Shown: positions 8,205 through 19,232, counted from the first letter of the stretch. The stretch is DNA of 64,000 nucleotides from DASUPK01 sp963848955 (GCA_963848955.1 CAWKFQ010000024.1:389038-453037); one strand, 5' to 3'. The notes: a model not told the origin generated them from the letters alone. Program-made: numbers and translations.

Positions 8205-10226
8205 TGCCGAAGAACAACAGCGATCCGAAGAAAACCGAGCCGCGCCTGCTCGATTCGATCGACTCCCCAGCCGACCTCAGCAGCCTCTCCGACGAGCAGC
8301 TCCAGCAGGTCGCGCAGGAGACGCGCGAGCTGATCATCGACACGATCGGCGAGATCGGCGGCCACTTCGGCGCCAACCTCGGCACCTGCGAGCTCGCCGT
8401 GTCGCTGCACAGCCTCCTCGACTCCCCGAAGGACAAGATCCTCTGGGACGTCGGACACCAGGCCTATCCCCACAAGGTTCTCACCGGCCGGCGCGACCGG
8501 CTCGACACGATCCGCCAGTACGAGGGGCTGGCGCCGTTCTGCTCGATCTTCGAGTCCGAGCACGACATCATGGGCGCGGGGCACGCCTCGACCTCGATCG
8601 GCTACGCGGTCGGCCTGAAGGAGGCGATGCGCAAGGGCATCGGCGAGGACGGCAAGGTCGTCGCGGTGATCGGCGACGGAGCGCTCACGGGAGGCGTCGC
8701 CTACGAGGCGCTCCACCACGCGGGCGGCCTGCAGACCCCGATGGTGATCGTGGTCAACGACAACGGGATGTCGATCTCACCGAACGTCGGGGCGATGTCC
8801 CGCTACTTCCAGCGGGCACGGCTCAACAAGCGCCTCTACTTCGCGCGCTCGACGCACCGAGGAGCGCCTCACCCAGCTGCCGCTCGGCCTGGGCCGGCGG
8901 ATCGACAGGGTCGGACCCGAGCTGAAGGCGGCGATCAAGGCGTACTTCGCACCCGGCCTCTTCTTCGAGGAGCTCGACCTTGCCTATATGGGCCCGATCG
9001 ACGGCCATGACGTCGCTGAACTCCGCGCGGCCCTTCGCAAGGGGCTCCAGGCCGGCCGGCCGGTCGTGGTCCACATCCAGACGGTCAAAGGCAAGGGATT
9101 CGAGCCGGCCGAGGAGGGCGGCCTGGTGGGAATGGAGAAGTGGCACGCCGCCAAGCCGGGCTCGATCGTGGATGGCAAGGAGGCCCCCAAGAAGCCGGTG
9201 CCGGTGAGCGAGTCCGACTCGCCCGAGAAGATCGAGAAGCTCGAGAAGCCGCCGCCAAAGGCGCCGCCGCAGTACACGGCGGTATTCGCGGACGCTCTGG
9301 TCGAGGAGGCCAAGCGGGATCCGCGGGTGATCGGCATCACCGCCGCGATGGCCGGCGGTACGGGACTGAACAAGCTCCACGAGGCGCTGCCCGAGCAGTA
9401 CTACGACGTCGGCATCGCCGAACAGGATGCCGTCCTGTTCGCGGCCGGCCTGGCGCTGCAGGGAGCGAAGCCGGTCTGCGCGATCTACTCGACCTTCCTG
9501 CAAAGAGCCTTCGACCAGCTCGTGCACGACGTCTGCCTGCAGAAGCTGAACGTGGTGTTCGCGATGGACCGGGCGGGCCTTGTCGGCGACGACGGGCCGA
9601 CCCACCACGGATTCATCGACGTCTCCTACTTCCGCCCGCTGCCGAACGTCGTGGTGATGGCGCCCCGCGACGAGGCGATGCTCGTCCACATGCTGCGCAC
9701 GGCGCTCGCCTACGACGACGGCCCGATCGCCTTCCGCTATCCGCGCGGCGCGGCCGAGGGCGCGCCGATGCCCGATGCGCCGAAGGAGATCGAGATCGGC
9801 AAGGGCGAGTACCTGCTGCCCGGCGAGCGGGTCGCGCTGCTCGGCTACGGCTACGGCGTCCAGGTCGCGCTGGGCGCGGCGGAGCTCCTCCGCAACAAGG
9901 GCCTGGAGCCGACGGTCGCGGACGCCCGTTTCGCCAAGCCGCTCGACGGCGATCTGATCGAGAGGCTCGCCACCAATCACGACCTGCTGGTGACGGTGGA
10001 GGAGAACGTGCTGCCGGGCGGCTTCGGCTCGGCGGTCCTCGAGCACGCCGAGGACGCCTTCGCCGACGGCCGGGCGCGCGCCCGCATCCTCCGCGTCGGG
10101 CTGCCAGACCGCTACGTCACGCACGGCAAGCCCGCCCTGCTCCGCGAGGAGGTCGGGTTCACCGGCGAGGCGGTCGCCGATCGGGTCCTGGCGGCACTGG
10201 GTAGCCGCGAGACCATCTTCCGCTAG
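8204..10226 (+). CDS. dxs: 1-deoxy-D-xylulose-5-phosphate synthase, frameshifted
   Basis: The first MEP pathway enzyme, joining pyruvate and glyceraldehyde-3-phosphate with thiamine diphosphate. The N-terminal part reads HFGANLGTCELAVSLH, WDVGHQAYPHKVLTGR and the ThDP motif VIGDGALTGG...VVNDNGMSISPN. The frame shifts near 8855 (removing one C restores STTEERLTQLPLGLG), then continues with YMGPIDGHD, the transketolase pyrimidine domain with GIAEQDAV and a normal C-terminal domain. A Pro/Lys/Glu-rich linker of ~35 residues before the pyrimidine domain is somewhat long. It is coupled to ispA, so IPP supply and chain elongation are co-transcribed. Confidence 0.9.
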
Positions 10227-10364
10227 GGCTCGTCCTCCGGCCGCCGTTTGGGGGGAGGCGGTGGGGTAGGAGCGCACCGCGGGGCGGGAGATCTCCGACC
10301 CGCCGTCCATGACCAACCGGTACCTCAGAAGGGCGCCGGCGAAGTCAAATACAGGAGGGAACAG

Positions 10365-11933
10365 ATGAGACGTCTGATTGGGGTTGCAGTCGTCGCGGCG
10401 CTGGCGCTTGCCATCGTGCCTGCGGCTTCGGCGATCGACAAGGTCAAGACGAAGCAATTGCGAAGGCCGTGACCCCGGATGGGGTGTCGAACACGAACGC
10501 GCCCTGCAGCAGATCGCCCTCGCGAACGACGACACGCGAGCCGCGACGACACCTGGCCAAAACGCCACGGTGGACTACGTCGTCAGCCGCATGAAGAGGC
10601 GGGCTACAAGGTCCACTTGGATCCGTTCGATTTCCCGATCTGGACCCTGAACAGCCCGTCGACGTTCGCCGAGGTCTCGCCGACGGCGACGCCGTTCACC
10701 GAGGACACGGACTACATCGTCTCCCAGTTTTCGGGGGCCGGTGACGTCACTGCGCAGGTTGTGCCGACGAACGACATCGAGATCCCGCCGTCGGGTGGCC
10801 CCGGCACCGGGACGAGCGGCTGCGAGATGTCGGACTTCCCGCCGGAGACCGCAGGGAACATCGCCCTGATGCAGAGGGGCACCTGCGCGTTCACCGACAA
10901 GTTCGCGAACGCGAAGGCAGCAGGTGCGGCCGCCGCGTTGATCTTCAACGACGGGTTCGAGGACCGGACGGAGCCGCTCTTCATCACCGCTCCGACGGAC
11001 ATGGGAATCCCGGCCGTGATGACCAGCTCGGCGGTGGGCGAGTCGCTGTACAGCGAGGCCCAGGGCGGTCCCGTGACCGCTGACATCGTCGTCGACGCGA
11101 CCACGACGCCGCACGAGGAGATGAACGTGATCGCCGACAGCAAGACCGGTAGGAAGGGTCGGACGATCTCCAGCGGTGCTCATCTGGACAGCGTTCCGGA
11201 GGGCCCCGGCATCAACGACGACGGCTCCGGAATCTCGACACAGCTCGAGGTCGCCGAGCAGATGGCGCATCTGAAGCAGGACCCGCTGAACCGGGTGAGG
11301 TTCGCCTTCTGGGGCGCGGAGGAGGCCGGTCTGGTTGGCTCCACCGCGTACGTCGCGGATCAGGTGGCGAACGGCAAGATCGGGCAGATCGAAGCGAATC
11401 TGGACTTCGACATGCTCGGCTCGCCGAACTTCGTCCGGTTCGTCTACGACGGGGATCTCTCCGACAGCGAGCCACCGCCCAGCGGCGCTCCCGCCGGATC
11501 GGCGCAGATCGAGGACATGTATCTGCGCTACTTCCGCTCGAAGTCCATGCCGACGGAACCGACGGCGTTCGACGGCCGCTCGGACTACGGCCCGTTCATC
11601 GAGAACGGCGTCCCTGCCGGTGGCATCTTCACCGGAGCGGAGGGGATCAAAACCCCGGCCGAGGAGGCGATCTACGGCGGAATCGCGGGGTTGCAGTACG
11701 ACCCCTGTTACCACCTGGCGTGCGACACGTTCTCGAACGTGAGCCGCAAGGCGATCAATCAGATGTCGGATGCGGCCACGCATTCGATCTGGACGCTCGC
11801 GCGCTCCAACAGCCCGATCACGCAGTTCCAGGGCTCGACGGCGAAGGTGAGCAAGGCGAAGGCCAGCAGGGCCAAGGCCAACGTGGGGAGGGCGACCGGC
11901 CTTCCCTATCGCGGTCCGTTCCCGGTCCGCTAG
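10365..11933 (+). CDS. Secreted M28 zinc aminopeptidase with PA domain, frameshifted
   Basis: The ORF starts with a signal peptide (MRRLIGVAVVAALALAIVPA, cleaved after ASA) and is preceded by a good AGGAGG site. Single missing G bases near 10462, 10488 and 10600 split the first 80 codons. Next come a protease-associated domain (GNIALMQRGTCAFTDK) and the M28 core with its zinc ligands: His in SSGAHLDSVPEG, Asp in GINDDGSG, Glu-Glu in WGAEEAGLVGS, Asp in LDFDMLGSPN and His in CYHLACDT. The last ~40 residues are Lys/Ala/Ser-rich. It probably acts as an extracellular aminopeptidase. A strong terminator follows. Confidence 0.87.
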
Positions 11934-11958
11934 CGATCGCAGAACCAACGCCGTAGTC

Positions 11959-11995
11959 AGGCAACCGGCCGGCGAGAGCCGGCCGGTTGCCTTTC
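11959..11995. terminator. Strong hairpin terminator between convergent genes
   Basis: A perfect 15 bp stem (11959-11973 with 11978-11992), GAGA loop, followed by TTT. It sits between the convergent peptidase and membrane protein genes and could serve both. Confidence 0.8.
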
Positions 11996-12006
11996 CGTCT
12001 ACGCGA

Positions 12007-12732
12007 TTAGGCGGGCAGGAGCGCACGTGGTGGAAGACGCGGAGCAGGCGGGGCGCTAGCGCGATCGCGGCGACGTCGAAGAGCACGTAGATCCCCGCGA
12101 TCCCGCTCGGCGGGTTGCCCGCGGGCAGGGCCGTGTCGGGCGCGGTCGCGGCCCAGTGCCATGCCCCGATCGAGGTCCCGTAGATCTCGAGGAAGCCGAC
12201 CATGAGGAAGACCCCGGCATAGAGCGTTGCCGGCCGACCGCGCAGCAGGACGTAGATCAGCGCCGCTCCGGTGATCGCGCCGAGCACGTCGGTCCGGCCG
12301 AGCAGCAGCAGCCCGGCCACGCCCCAGGCCGCGACGATGGCGATCACAGATCCGAGGAACGCCTCGGGATGTCGCCGAACCACCCCCGACTGGCTGATCC
12401 GCAACCCCGCGAGGAAGACGAGCCCGTGGCCCGGCGGGACGAAGGCCGGCAGGTTCTCGAGCCGGTAGGTGTAGGCGCCGAGCACGATCGAGCCGAGCAC
12501 CTCCGCGCAGCTCGCCACCAGCACGACGACCAGCGCCCTGGCGCGATCCTGCGGCTCGAGTGAGACGACAGGAGGCGATCAGGATCGCCCAGGTCGCCGC
12601 GCCGAGCAGGAGTTGCTGGCCCGGGCTGGCGTAGTGATCGAGGGCGAGGAAGGTCGCGATCACGCAGAGCACCATCGCCGCGAATGGCAGCGGCGCTGAC
12701 AGCGGGTGCTTGGCGGCTCCTCTCCCCATCAC
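12007..12732 (-). CDS. Polytopic membrane protein, frameshifted
   Basis: Starting at ATG 12732 the protein opens with a hydrophobic segment (FAAMVLCVIATFLALDHYAS) and continues as LLLGAATWAILIASC. A one-base shift near 12560 leads into LVASCAEVLGSIVLGAYTYR, then FVPPGHGLVFLAGL and four or more further membrane segments ending near LFDVAAIALAPRLLRVFHH. I do not recognise a family. The alternating hydrophobic segments with GHGLVF resemble carotenoid-biosynthesis-type or DUF998-like membrane proteins, but this is not secure. Confidence 0.6.
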   Translation of the reverse strand: MMGRGAAKHPLSAPLPFAAMVLCVIATFLALDHYASPGQQLLLGAATWAILIASCRLTRAAGSRQGAGRRAGGELRGGARLDRARRLHLPAREPAGLRPAGPRARLPRGVADQPVGGGSATSRGVPRICDRHRRGLGRGRAAAARPDRRARRDHRSGADLRPAARSAGNALCRGLPHGRLPRDLRDLDRGMALGRDRARHGPARGQPAERDRGDLRALRRRRDRASAPPAPRLPPRALLPA

Positions 12733-12851
12733 TAATCGGGTGGCTCCTCCGTCTTCGCGTCCGGGCCCCCTCGCATTACGCCCGTGCTGCGTGGACGAAT
12801 TGCGATTGGATCATCCCCTCATGGGCGCTGTCAAATGAGAGACTGCGCGCG

Positions 12852-14767
12852 GTGATCGAACGGCCGGTGTTCATAGTCGCCCCGCCGCGCTCGGGAGGGA
12901 CCGCACTGCTTCCGCTCGCTGGCGCGTGCCCCGGCGTCTTCAGCGCCGGCGAGGGCCCGGTGCTCGACGGGATCTACGAGCTCGACCCGAGAACCGCGAG
13001 TGGGACAGCAACCGGCTGACGCGGGCGATGTGGAGGCGCGCGCGGTCGAGGAGCTGCGCGGCGGCTGAAGGGCGACGCTGGTCGACGCGAGGGGAACCGG
13101 CCCGGGCATCGATGCGTCGGGACTGCGCTGGGTCGACGGACAGCCCCGCAGCGCGCTGCGGGTGCCGTTCCTCGGCAGCGGTCGCACCGGACGCGTTGTT
13201 CGTCTACATCCGCCGCGAGCCGTCGCGAGACGCTCCCGGCGATGTTGGAGGTCTGGGAGAGCGGGCACGCGCGTCAGCTACCCGCGAGCTTCCGGACTGG
13301 CCGGGCCGCCTTGGTCCCTGCCGCTGGTGCCGGGCTGGCGGGACTCGCCGGCCGCGCGCTCGCCGGAGATCGTCGACCGAGCAGTGGCTGCGGACCGACC
13401 GAGCCGCTGCTGGACGACCTCGAGGGGCTGCCGCCGGAGCGCTGGTGCGTCGCCGACTGGGAGGCGCTGCTCGAACGACCCGAAGCGCGAGCTGGAGCGG
13501 CTCGGCGCGTTCGTCGGCGATCGAGGCCGACGAGGACGTCGACGCTGCCGCTGCGGACGCTGCGGGACGAGCTCGCGATCTCGGACGCCAAGCGGCGACG
13601 GGCGAGCGCTCGACCGGAGCTCGAGCCGCTCCTGCCGCGGACCGAGAAGCTGGCCGAGCGCGCCCGAGAGCTGCTCGCCCGCGCCGCAGCCAGCCGCGCA
13701 CAGCGCCCCGCGGACGGCTCCGGCGGACTCGCCGCTGCGCAGCGTCTACACCGCAGAGCTTCCCGCAGTTCCTGGAGCAGCTCGGCAGCTCGCTGCTCGT
13801 CTCCACCTACCAGACGGGGAAGCTGATCTGCGCCCGCCACGACCGCGGCACGGTCAACACCCACTTCCGCAACTTCAACCGGCCCGATGGGCCTCGCGGT
13901 GGCGCCCGGCCGGATCGCGATCGGCACCCGGGCCGAGGTCCTCGACTACCGCAACTTCCCGGCGGTCGCGCCGAAGGTCGAGCCGAAGGGCAAGCACGAC
14001 GCCTGCTTCCTTCCCCGCAACAAGCACTTCACCGGCGACATCCGGATCCACGAGGTCGCCTTCGCACAGGGCGAGCTCTGGCTGGTCGCGACGAACTTCT
14101 CCTGCCTGGCCACCCTCGATGCCGAGCACAGCTTCATCCCCCGCTGGCAGCCGCCCTTCATCTCGGCCCTCACCTCGGAGGACCGCTGCCATCTCAACGG
14201 CCTGTGCGTGATCGATGACGAGCCCCGCTACGTCACCGCCCTCGGGCGAGACCGACACACCGGGCGGTTGGAGGGAGAACAAGGCAAGCGGGGGGATCCT
14301 GATGGACGATCGAGAGCGGCGAGACGGTGCTCACCGGGCCTCTCGATGCCCCACTCGCCCCGCTGGTTCGACGGGCGCCTCTGGGTACTCGAATCCGGCA
14401 AGGGAACGATCTCGGTAGCCGACCTCGATGCGGGAACGGTCGAGACCGTCGCCGAACTGCCCGGCTTCACCCGCGGCCTGCTGTTCGCCGGCGGCCTCGC
14501 CTTCGTCGGCCTCTCCCAGGTGCGGGAGACGGCGACTTCGGCGGCCTGCCGCTGATGGAGCGCCTCGACGAGCGGCTCTGCGGCGTCTGGGCCGTCAACC
14601 CGCAGAGCGGCCAGATCGTCGGATTCCTCCGCTTCGAGGAACTCGTCCAGGAGGTCTTCGACGTCGCGCTGCTGGCCGGGGTGCGCTATCCCGAGATCGC
14701 GGAGGAGGGCGCCGACGCGGCCATCAACTCCTTCGTGCTGCCGGAGGCGCAGCCGGCCGCCGGATGA
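12852..14767 (+). CDS. Sulfotransferase-like domain fused to TIGR03032 protein, heavily frameshifted
   Basis: The N-terminal ~270 codons look like a PAPS-dependent sulfotransferase: VFIVAPPRSGGTALLPLAGA matches the 5'-phosphosulfate loop, and ENREWDSNRL, VFIYIRRE-type and ELERLGAFVG segments follow in changing frames. The C-terminal ~330 codons are a TIGR03032 domain: LLVSTYQTGKLICAR, RNKHFTGDIRIHEVA, DRCHLNGLCVIDDEPRY, GLSMPHSPRWFDGRLWVLES and ELPGFTRGLLF are its hallmark blocks. I count at least seven frame changes between 12990 and 14540. Because homologous blocks appear in every frame, this is one gene with many indels. It overlaps the MFS gene by ATGA. Confidence 0.7.
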
Positions 14768-16204
14768 AGCCGATCGACCGGGGCACCTGGCTGGCGCTCG
14801 GCGCGATGGGCGTCGCCGTCTTCGTGATCGCCAACGATTTCTCGGCGATCAACGTCGCGATTCCGCAGATCGAGAAGGACTTCGACACGAGCGTCACCAC
14901 CGCGCAGTGGGTGGTCAATGCCTACGCCCTGGTCTTCGGGGTCCTGATCGTCACCGGCGGCCGCCTGGCGGACCTCTTCGGCCGCCGGCGCGCGTTCTTC
15001 ATCGGCAGTGGCGATCTTCGCGACCTTCTCACTGCTCGGCGGGGCGGCCCAGACAGAGACCGAGCTGATCGCGATGCGGGTGCTGATGGGGATCGGCGGA
15101 GCGCTGATGTGGCCGGCGATCCTCGGGATGACCTACGCCGCGCTGCCGGAGGAGCGCGCCGGGCTGGCCGGCGGCTTCATTCTCGGCGCCGCCGGCATCG
15201 GCAATGCCGCCGGGCCCCTGATCGGCGGCGCCCTGACCGACCTGCTCAGCTGGCGCTGGATCTTCTTCCTCAACGTCCCCGTGACGGCCTTCGCCGTCTT
15301 CGTCACCCTGCGCGAGATCCACCAGCCGCGGCCGGAGGTCGAGGACACCCGTATCGACTACGGGGGCATCGCCACGGTGTCCGTGGGCCTGGTGGCCCTG
15401 CTGATCGCCTTCGACCAGGCCACGGATTGGGGTTGGGGCAACCCGAGGATCATCGGGTTGCTGGTGCTCTTCGTCGTGCTGATCGGAAGCTTCGTGGCGG
15501 TCGAGCGGCGGGCGGGCGAGCATGCGCTGGTCCCGCCCGACGTGATCGGGAACCGGAACTTCGCCTACACCTGTGCAGCGATCCTGCTGATGTCGGCCGT
15601 CTTCTTCGCGGCGATGCTCTATCTGCCGCAGTTCATGATCGCCGTCCTCGGCTACTCGCCGATCGGCGCCGGCGCCGGCATGCTGCCGATGATGGCGACC
15701 TTCGCCGCCGTCTCCTTCGTCGCCGGCAACCTCTACAACCGGTTCGGCTCGAAACCGCTTCTCATCCTCGGCTCGCTGTGCATCGCCGTCGGGCCGGCCC
15801 TGATCGCGATCTTTGCCGAACAGGAGAGCTACGGAGCGATCGTTCCGGGGATGGCGATCCTCGGCCTCGGGATCGGCCTCTTCTATCCGACGGCGACCAC
15901 GGACGGCGTGACGGCCTGCAATGAGTCGAGGCGGAGCCTGGCCGGCGCGATCATCTACATGTTCCAGATCGCCGGCGGCTCGGTGGGCCTGGGCCTGACC
16001 ACGGCGATCTTCATCGGCGCGAGCGACGGAGCCACGAGCGGCCCCGACTTCGTCAACGGCATCCAGACCGCCTTCGGCGTCGATGCGGCCATCGCTGTGG
16101 GCGGCTTCCTGATCGCCACCTTCCTGATCGGTGGGCGTCTCCGTCTGGCGCACGCCCATCGTCCGGCGCTGGCCGGCCACTCACCGCGCGGGCACGGACC
16201 CTAG
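14764..16204 (+). CDS. MFS transporter, DHA2 (14-TM) family, frameshifted
   Basis: A drug:H+ antiporter-like protein of ~480 residues. The N-terminus has DFSAINVAIPQIEKDFDTS and GGRLADLFGRRRAFFIG, the loop 2-3 signature. A one-base shift near 15005 (SGSAIFAT expected) leads to RVLMGIGGALMWPAILGMTY and LSWRWIFFLNVP (motif C region) and the remaining membrane helices. The start codon overlaps the upstream stop (ATGA), so it is co-translated with the sulfotransferase-TIGR03032 gene and may export a related product. That link is inferred from position only. Confidence 0.85.
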
Positions 16205-16205
16205 G

Positions 16206-16542
16206 TCAGGAAATGGGGCTGGCTCCGGAGTCCGCGCGGGCGTCCCAGTGAACGTCGGAGATCTCGCAGTCGATCCCGAAGGAGGTGCCCTTGCTGCGCG
16301 AGAAGGTTCCCGAGGCACGGTCGCCTTGGATTGCCCCCTCGACCTGAGTGACTCCGCCTGTCTCGAGGGTGCTGTCGAACGAGAAGGACCCGTTCCGGAT
16401 GGAGGCGCCGCCGAGCCGGATCGAGTTGGAGCGCACCTCGCCATCGGCGCAGGGCGCGCGCCAGTCGAAAGTGAGCTCCACGACCGCGCTCGGTGTCGCA
16501 CCGAACACGAACGGCAGACATTCGTTGGCGGGAGCCGGTCCC
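16206..16542 (-). other. Orphan C-terminal beta domain downstream of a Ser/Gly/Asp-rich protein
   Basis: This open frame lacks a good start codon but reads like a real secreted beta-sandwich domain: CLPFVFGATPSAVVELTFDW, a Cys-Ala-Asp-Gly turn, NGSFSFDST and GTSFGIDCEISDVHWDA. Two Cys residues could pair. It begins immediately after the stop of the Ser/Gly/Asp-rich protein, in another frame. It may be the true C-terminal domain of that protein, separated by an indel in the repetitive GC tract, or a separate decayed gene. Confidence 0.4.
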
Positions 16543-17046
16543 CTAGTCGTCGCCGGGTGGGTCGTCGGAGCCGCCGCCACTGCCCCCGCCACTGCCGCCG
16601 TCGTCTCCGCTCGACCCGCTCGAGCCGCTGGAGCCGCTCGAACCGCTGCCGCCGCTGGAGCCGCTCGAGCCGCTGCCTCCGGAGCCGCTGCTTCCCGAAC
16701 CGGACTCCTTGCGCTGGCCGCCGTGGTCGTCACCGCCGCCGCCTCCAGATCCGGAGGTTGAGGACGCGCCCGAGTCGTCCGAACCCGAGCCGGAAATGCC
16801 GGAGGTACCGGAGTCATCGCCCGAGACGTCGTCGCTCTGGCCCGAGGCTCCACCGTGGTCATCGTTGCGGTCTTCCACCACGGGCGCCGGCCTGGGCTTC
16901 GGGGCCGACGCGGCGAGTGAGACCGGCTGGGCGGAGAGCCCGATGTCCCGGCCCGAGATCGCGTTTGCAGCGAGCGCGATAGCGCCTGCCGCCACGATCC
17001 CGGTGATCCCGAGGAGGGCGGTGAGAATTCGCTCCTTGGTGGTCAT
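16543..17046 (-). CDS. Membrane-anchored or secreted Ser/Gly/Asp-rich low-complexity protein
   Basis: A protein of 167 residues. It starts with a short basic stretch and a signal anchor (ERILTALLGITGIVAAGAIA), then a Pro/Val linker. The second half is nearly all Ser, Gly and Asp, in runs such as GSSGSGGSGSSGSSGG. No catalytic motif is visible. It is the last gene of a reverse-strand cluster, starting 4 nt after the histidine kinase gene. A second protein of the same style lies upstream of the response regulator. The tail ends GGSDDPPGDD. Confidence 0.65.
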   Translation of the reverse strand: MTTKERILTALLGITGIVAAGAIALAANAISGRDIGLSAQPVSLAASAPKPRPAPVVEDRNDDHGGASGQSDDVSGDDSGTSGISGSGSDDSGASSTSGSGGGGGDDHGGQRKESGSGSSGSGGSGSSGSSGGSGSSGSSGSSGSSGDDGGSGGGSGGGSDDPPGDD

Positions 17047-17050
17047 GCGA

Positions 17051-18440
17051 TCACCGTAGAGGTCGCGAGTTAGGAGATGGCAAAGGCTCGCTGGGCAGGG
17101 TGACCTCGGCACGGACGGCTCCCTCTTCCGCGTTCTCGATCCGGGCGGTGCCGCCCCTGCGACGGGCGAGGGCGGCCACGATCGGGAGTCCCAGGCCGGT
17201 GCCCTCGCGGCGGCCGCTTCCACGGTAGAAACGCTCGAAGGCGAGGCGGCTGAGCTCGGGATCGATCGGTCCCGACTGGCTGAGCACGCCGATCCTGCCC
17301 GCCCCGTCCACGTGATCGGTCTCCACCCTCACGGTGGAGCCCCGGGGCGAGTACTTGATTGCGTTCTCGATCAGGTTGTCGAGGATGGCCGCGAGCTCTG
17401 TGTCGCCGGCCCGGACGAGACCTCCGCCCTGTCCGTCGAGCATGATCCCGTGGCCCGATTCGTCGGCGGGCCCGCGCCACCGCTCGATCGCGTCGCGTGC
17501 CGCGGCGTCGAGATCCGCGCTCGCCTCCTCGGCGGACTGCTCACTCGAGGCCAGCTCGAGCAGATCCGAGACAAGTCCCTCGAGCCGGGCGCTCTCGCGC
17601 TCGGCAGCCTCGAGTTCCTTGCGGACCTCGGGATCGTCGGTCTTCACACCCGCGGCCTCGAGGCGGAGTCGCAGGCCTGTCAGGGGGGTGCGCAGCTGGT
17701 GTGAGGCATCCGCGACGAACGCCCGCTGAGATTCGAGCACGGCATCGAGCCTGTCCGCCATCTCGTTGAACTCATGCGCCACCTCGACCTGTTCGCTTCG
17801 AGCCGCGCTCGGGTGCACGCGCCTCGGAGTCCCCGGCGGCGCGGCGGCGTGCGGCCTCACCGAGCGAGCGCAGTGGCCTCGCGATGGACCCGGCGAGGAT
17901 CCAGGCGACGCCGAGTCCCAGCACCAGGGCGAGCACCCCGATGCCTATCAGGGCGAGCACGTCCTGGCGGACCTGGCTGTGGACCGCGTGCAGGCTCTGC
18001 TCGACCTCGAGGGCACCGATCGTCCGGCCGTTGCGAACGATGGGCACCGCGGTGGAGAGCACATCGCGGCCCTCGTGGTGGCGGCCCTGAGCGACGTTCC
18101 CGCCGAGCGCCTGCAGCGCAACGGGATCGTCGGTAGGCCGCGGTGGGCTCGCCACCGCACCGGGATCCGAGCTCGCGATCTCCTTGCCCCGCCCGTCGAT
18201 GATGAAGACGAGTCCGTCGAGCCTCGCCGACGCCTCGGTCGCGACCCGCTGAAGCCGAGCGGGTGTCCGGAGCTGGTCGGCGACGGAAGCGGCGACCACC
18301 TGGGCCTGGGCGGCGGAATCCGCCTCGACCTCGGCGTTCACGCGGTCGCTGACGTTGGCCGACAGGGGGACCTCGAGGGCGACGATCACCACGAGCAGCG
18401 TGTAGGCGAAAGCCGCCAGGAGGCGGGCGCGCAGGCTCAT
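17051..18440 (-). CDS. Sensor histidine kinase, frameshifted
   Basis: An OmpR-type sensor kinase. Two membrane segments (AAFAYTLLVVIVALEV near the N-terminus and LIGIGVLALVLGLGVAWILA near residue 165) flank an extracytoplasmic sensor domain, followed by HAMP. A one-base shift near 17810-17850 leads to EFNEMADRLDAVLE and the HisKA site ADASHQLRTPL, then NLIENAIKYS (N box) and GTGLGLPIVAAL (G2). The G1 region reads LSQSGPIDPE where D-x-G-x-G is expected, so the usual adenine-binding Asp is missing. It follows the response regulator gene by 7 nt. Confidence 0.82.
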
Positions 18441-18447
18441 CGGTGCC

Positions 18448-19161
18448 TCAGGCCTCGTCGGCCCCGGAGAACCTGAAGCCGACTCCGCGGACCGTGTGGA
18501 TGTAGCGCGGGTTCGACGGATCGTCGTCGAGCTTCTTGCGAAGCCCGCTGATGTGGACGTCGAGTGTCTTGGTGGAGCCGAACCAATTCATGTCCCAGAC
18601 CTCGTCGATCAGGGCCTCGCGTGTCAGCACCGAGCCCGCGCTCTCCATCAGTACCCGGAGCAGCTCGAACTCCTTGCGCGAGAGCTCGATCGGATCCCCT
18701 CCGAGCCGCGCCTCGTGCTTGTCGCTATCGAGGGTGAGGTCGCCGATTGTGATCGGAGCGGTGCCGTCGGCGCTCGGCACGGGCGCCGCGCGCCTCAGAA
18801 CAGCCCTGACGCGCGCCATCACCTCGCGGGCCGAAAACGGCTTGACGATGTAGTCGTCCGCCCCCAGCTCGAGGCCCGCGACCCGGTCGGCCTCGGACCC
18901 TCGGGCCGTGAGCATGATGATCGGGACCCGGCTGTCCTGGCGCAGCTCCCGGCAGACGTCTAGGCCGGAGCCGTCGGGCAGGCCGATGTCGAGCAGGACG
19001 AGGTCGGGTGGCTGCGCGCCCGCCTTCTCCATCGCCTCGGCGGCGGTGCCGGCCACGGAGGCGTTGAACCCCTCGCGCTCGAGGGCCTCCGCTAGGGGCT
19101 CCGTGATCGCCCGCTCGTCCTCGACGAGCAGGATGGTCTGGCGCTGGGGCGACGGGTTCAC
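18448..19161 (-). CDS. OmpR/PhoB-family response regulator
   Basis: A complete 237-residue regulator. The receiver domain (1-120) has the acidic pocket VEDE, phosphoacceptor Asp58 in LVLLDIGLPDG, Thr85 and Lys107 (IVKPF). The C-terminal winged helix (~140-232) reads LSRKEFELLRVLMESAG and VDVHISGLRKKL-like, ending YIHTVRGVGFRFSG. The GTG start is preceded by a TAGCAT box 9 nt upstream. It precedes the kinase gene by 7 nt, so the two are cognate partners. Confidence 0.92.
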   Translation of the reverse strand: MNPSPQRQTILLVEDERAITEPLAEALEREGFNASVAGTAAEAMEKAGAQPPDLVLLDIGLPDGSGLDVCRELRQDSRVPIIMLTARGSEADRVAGLELGADDYIVKPFSAREVMARVRAVLRRAAPVPSADGTAPITIGDLTLDSDKHEARLGGDPIELSRKEFELLRVLMESAGSVLTREALIDEVWDMNWFGSTKTLDVHISGLRKKLDDDPSNPRYIHTVRGVGFRFSGADEA

Positions 19162-19176
19162 AGCGTCCTGATGCTA
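19162..19176 (-). promoter_or_regulatory. Leaderless-type -10 box for the response regulator
   Basis: TAGCAT at 19171-19176 (reverse strand), 9 nt before the GTG start. No Shine-Dalgarno is present. Confidence 0.4.
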
Positions 19177-19198
19177 GGGGTGGCGGCAGAGACGGCTT

Positions 19199-19232
19199 GG
19201 GGCCGCCGGCCGGAGATTCGGCCGGCGGCCCC
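19199..19232. terminator. Long GC hairpin between His/Asp-rich protein gene and response regulator
   Basis: A perfect 14 bp stem (19199-19212 with 19219-19232) and a GAGATT loop, just downstream of the His/Asp-rich protein gene. It lacks a clear T-tract on the reverse strand, so it may attenuate rather than fully stop transcription. Confidence 0.5.

Noticed and set aside
10575..12524. A 649-codon reverse open frame
   Set aside because: Only its N-terminal part (12524 to ~12030) is the real membrane protein frame; the rest is antisense to the M28 peptidase, which has clear zinc motifs on the forward strand.
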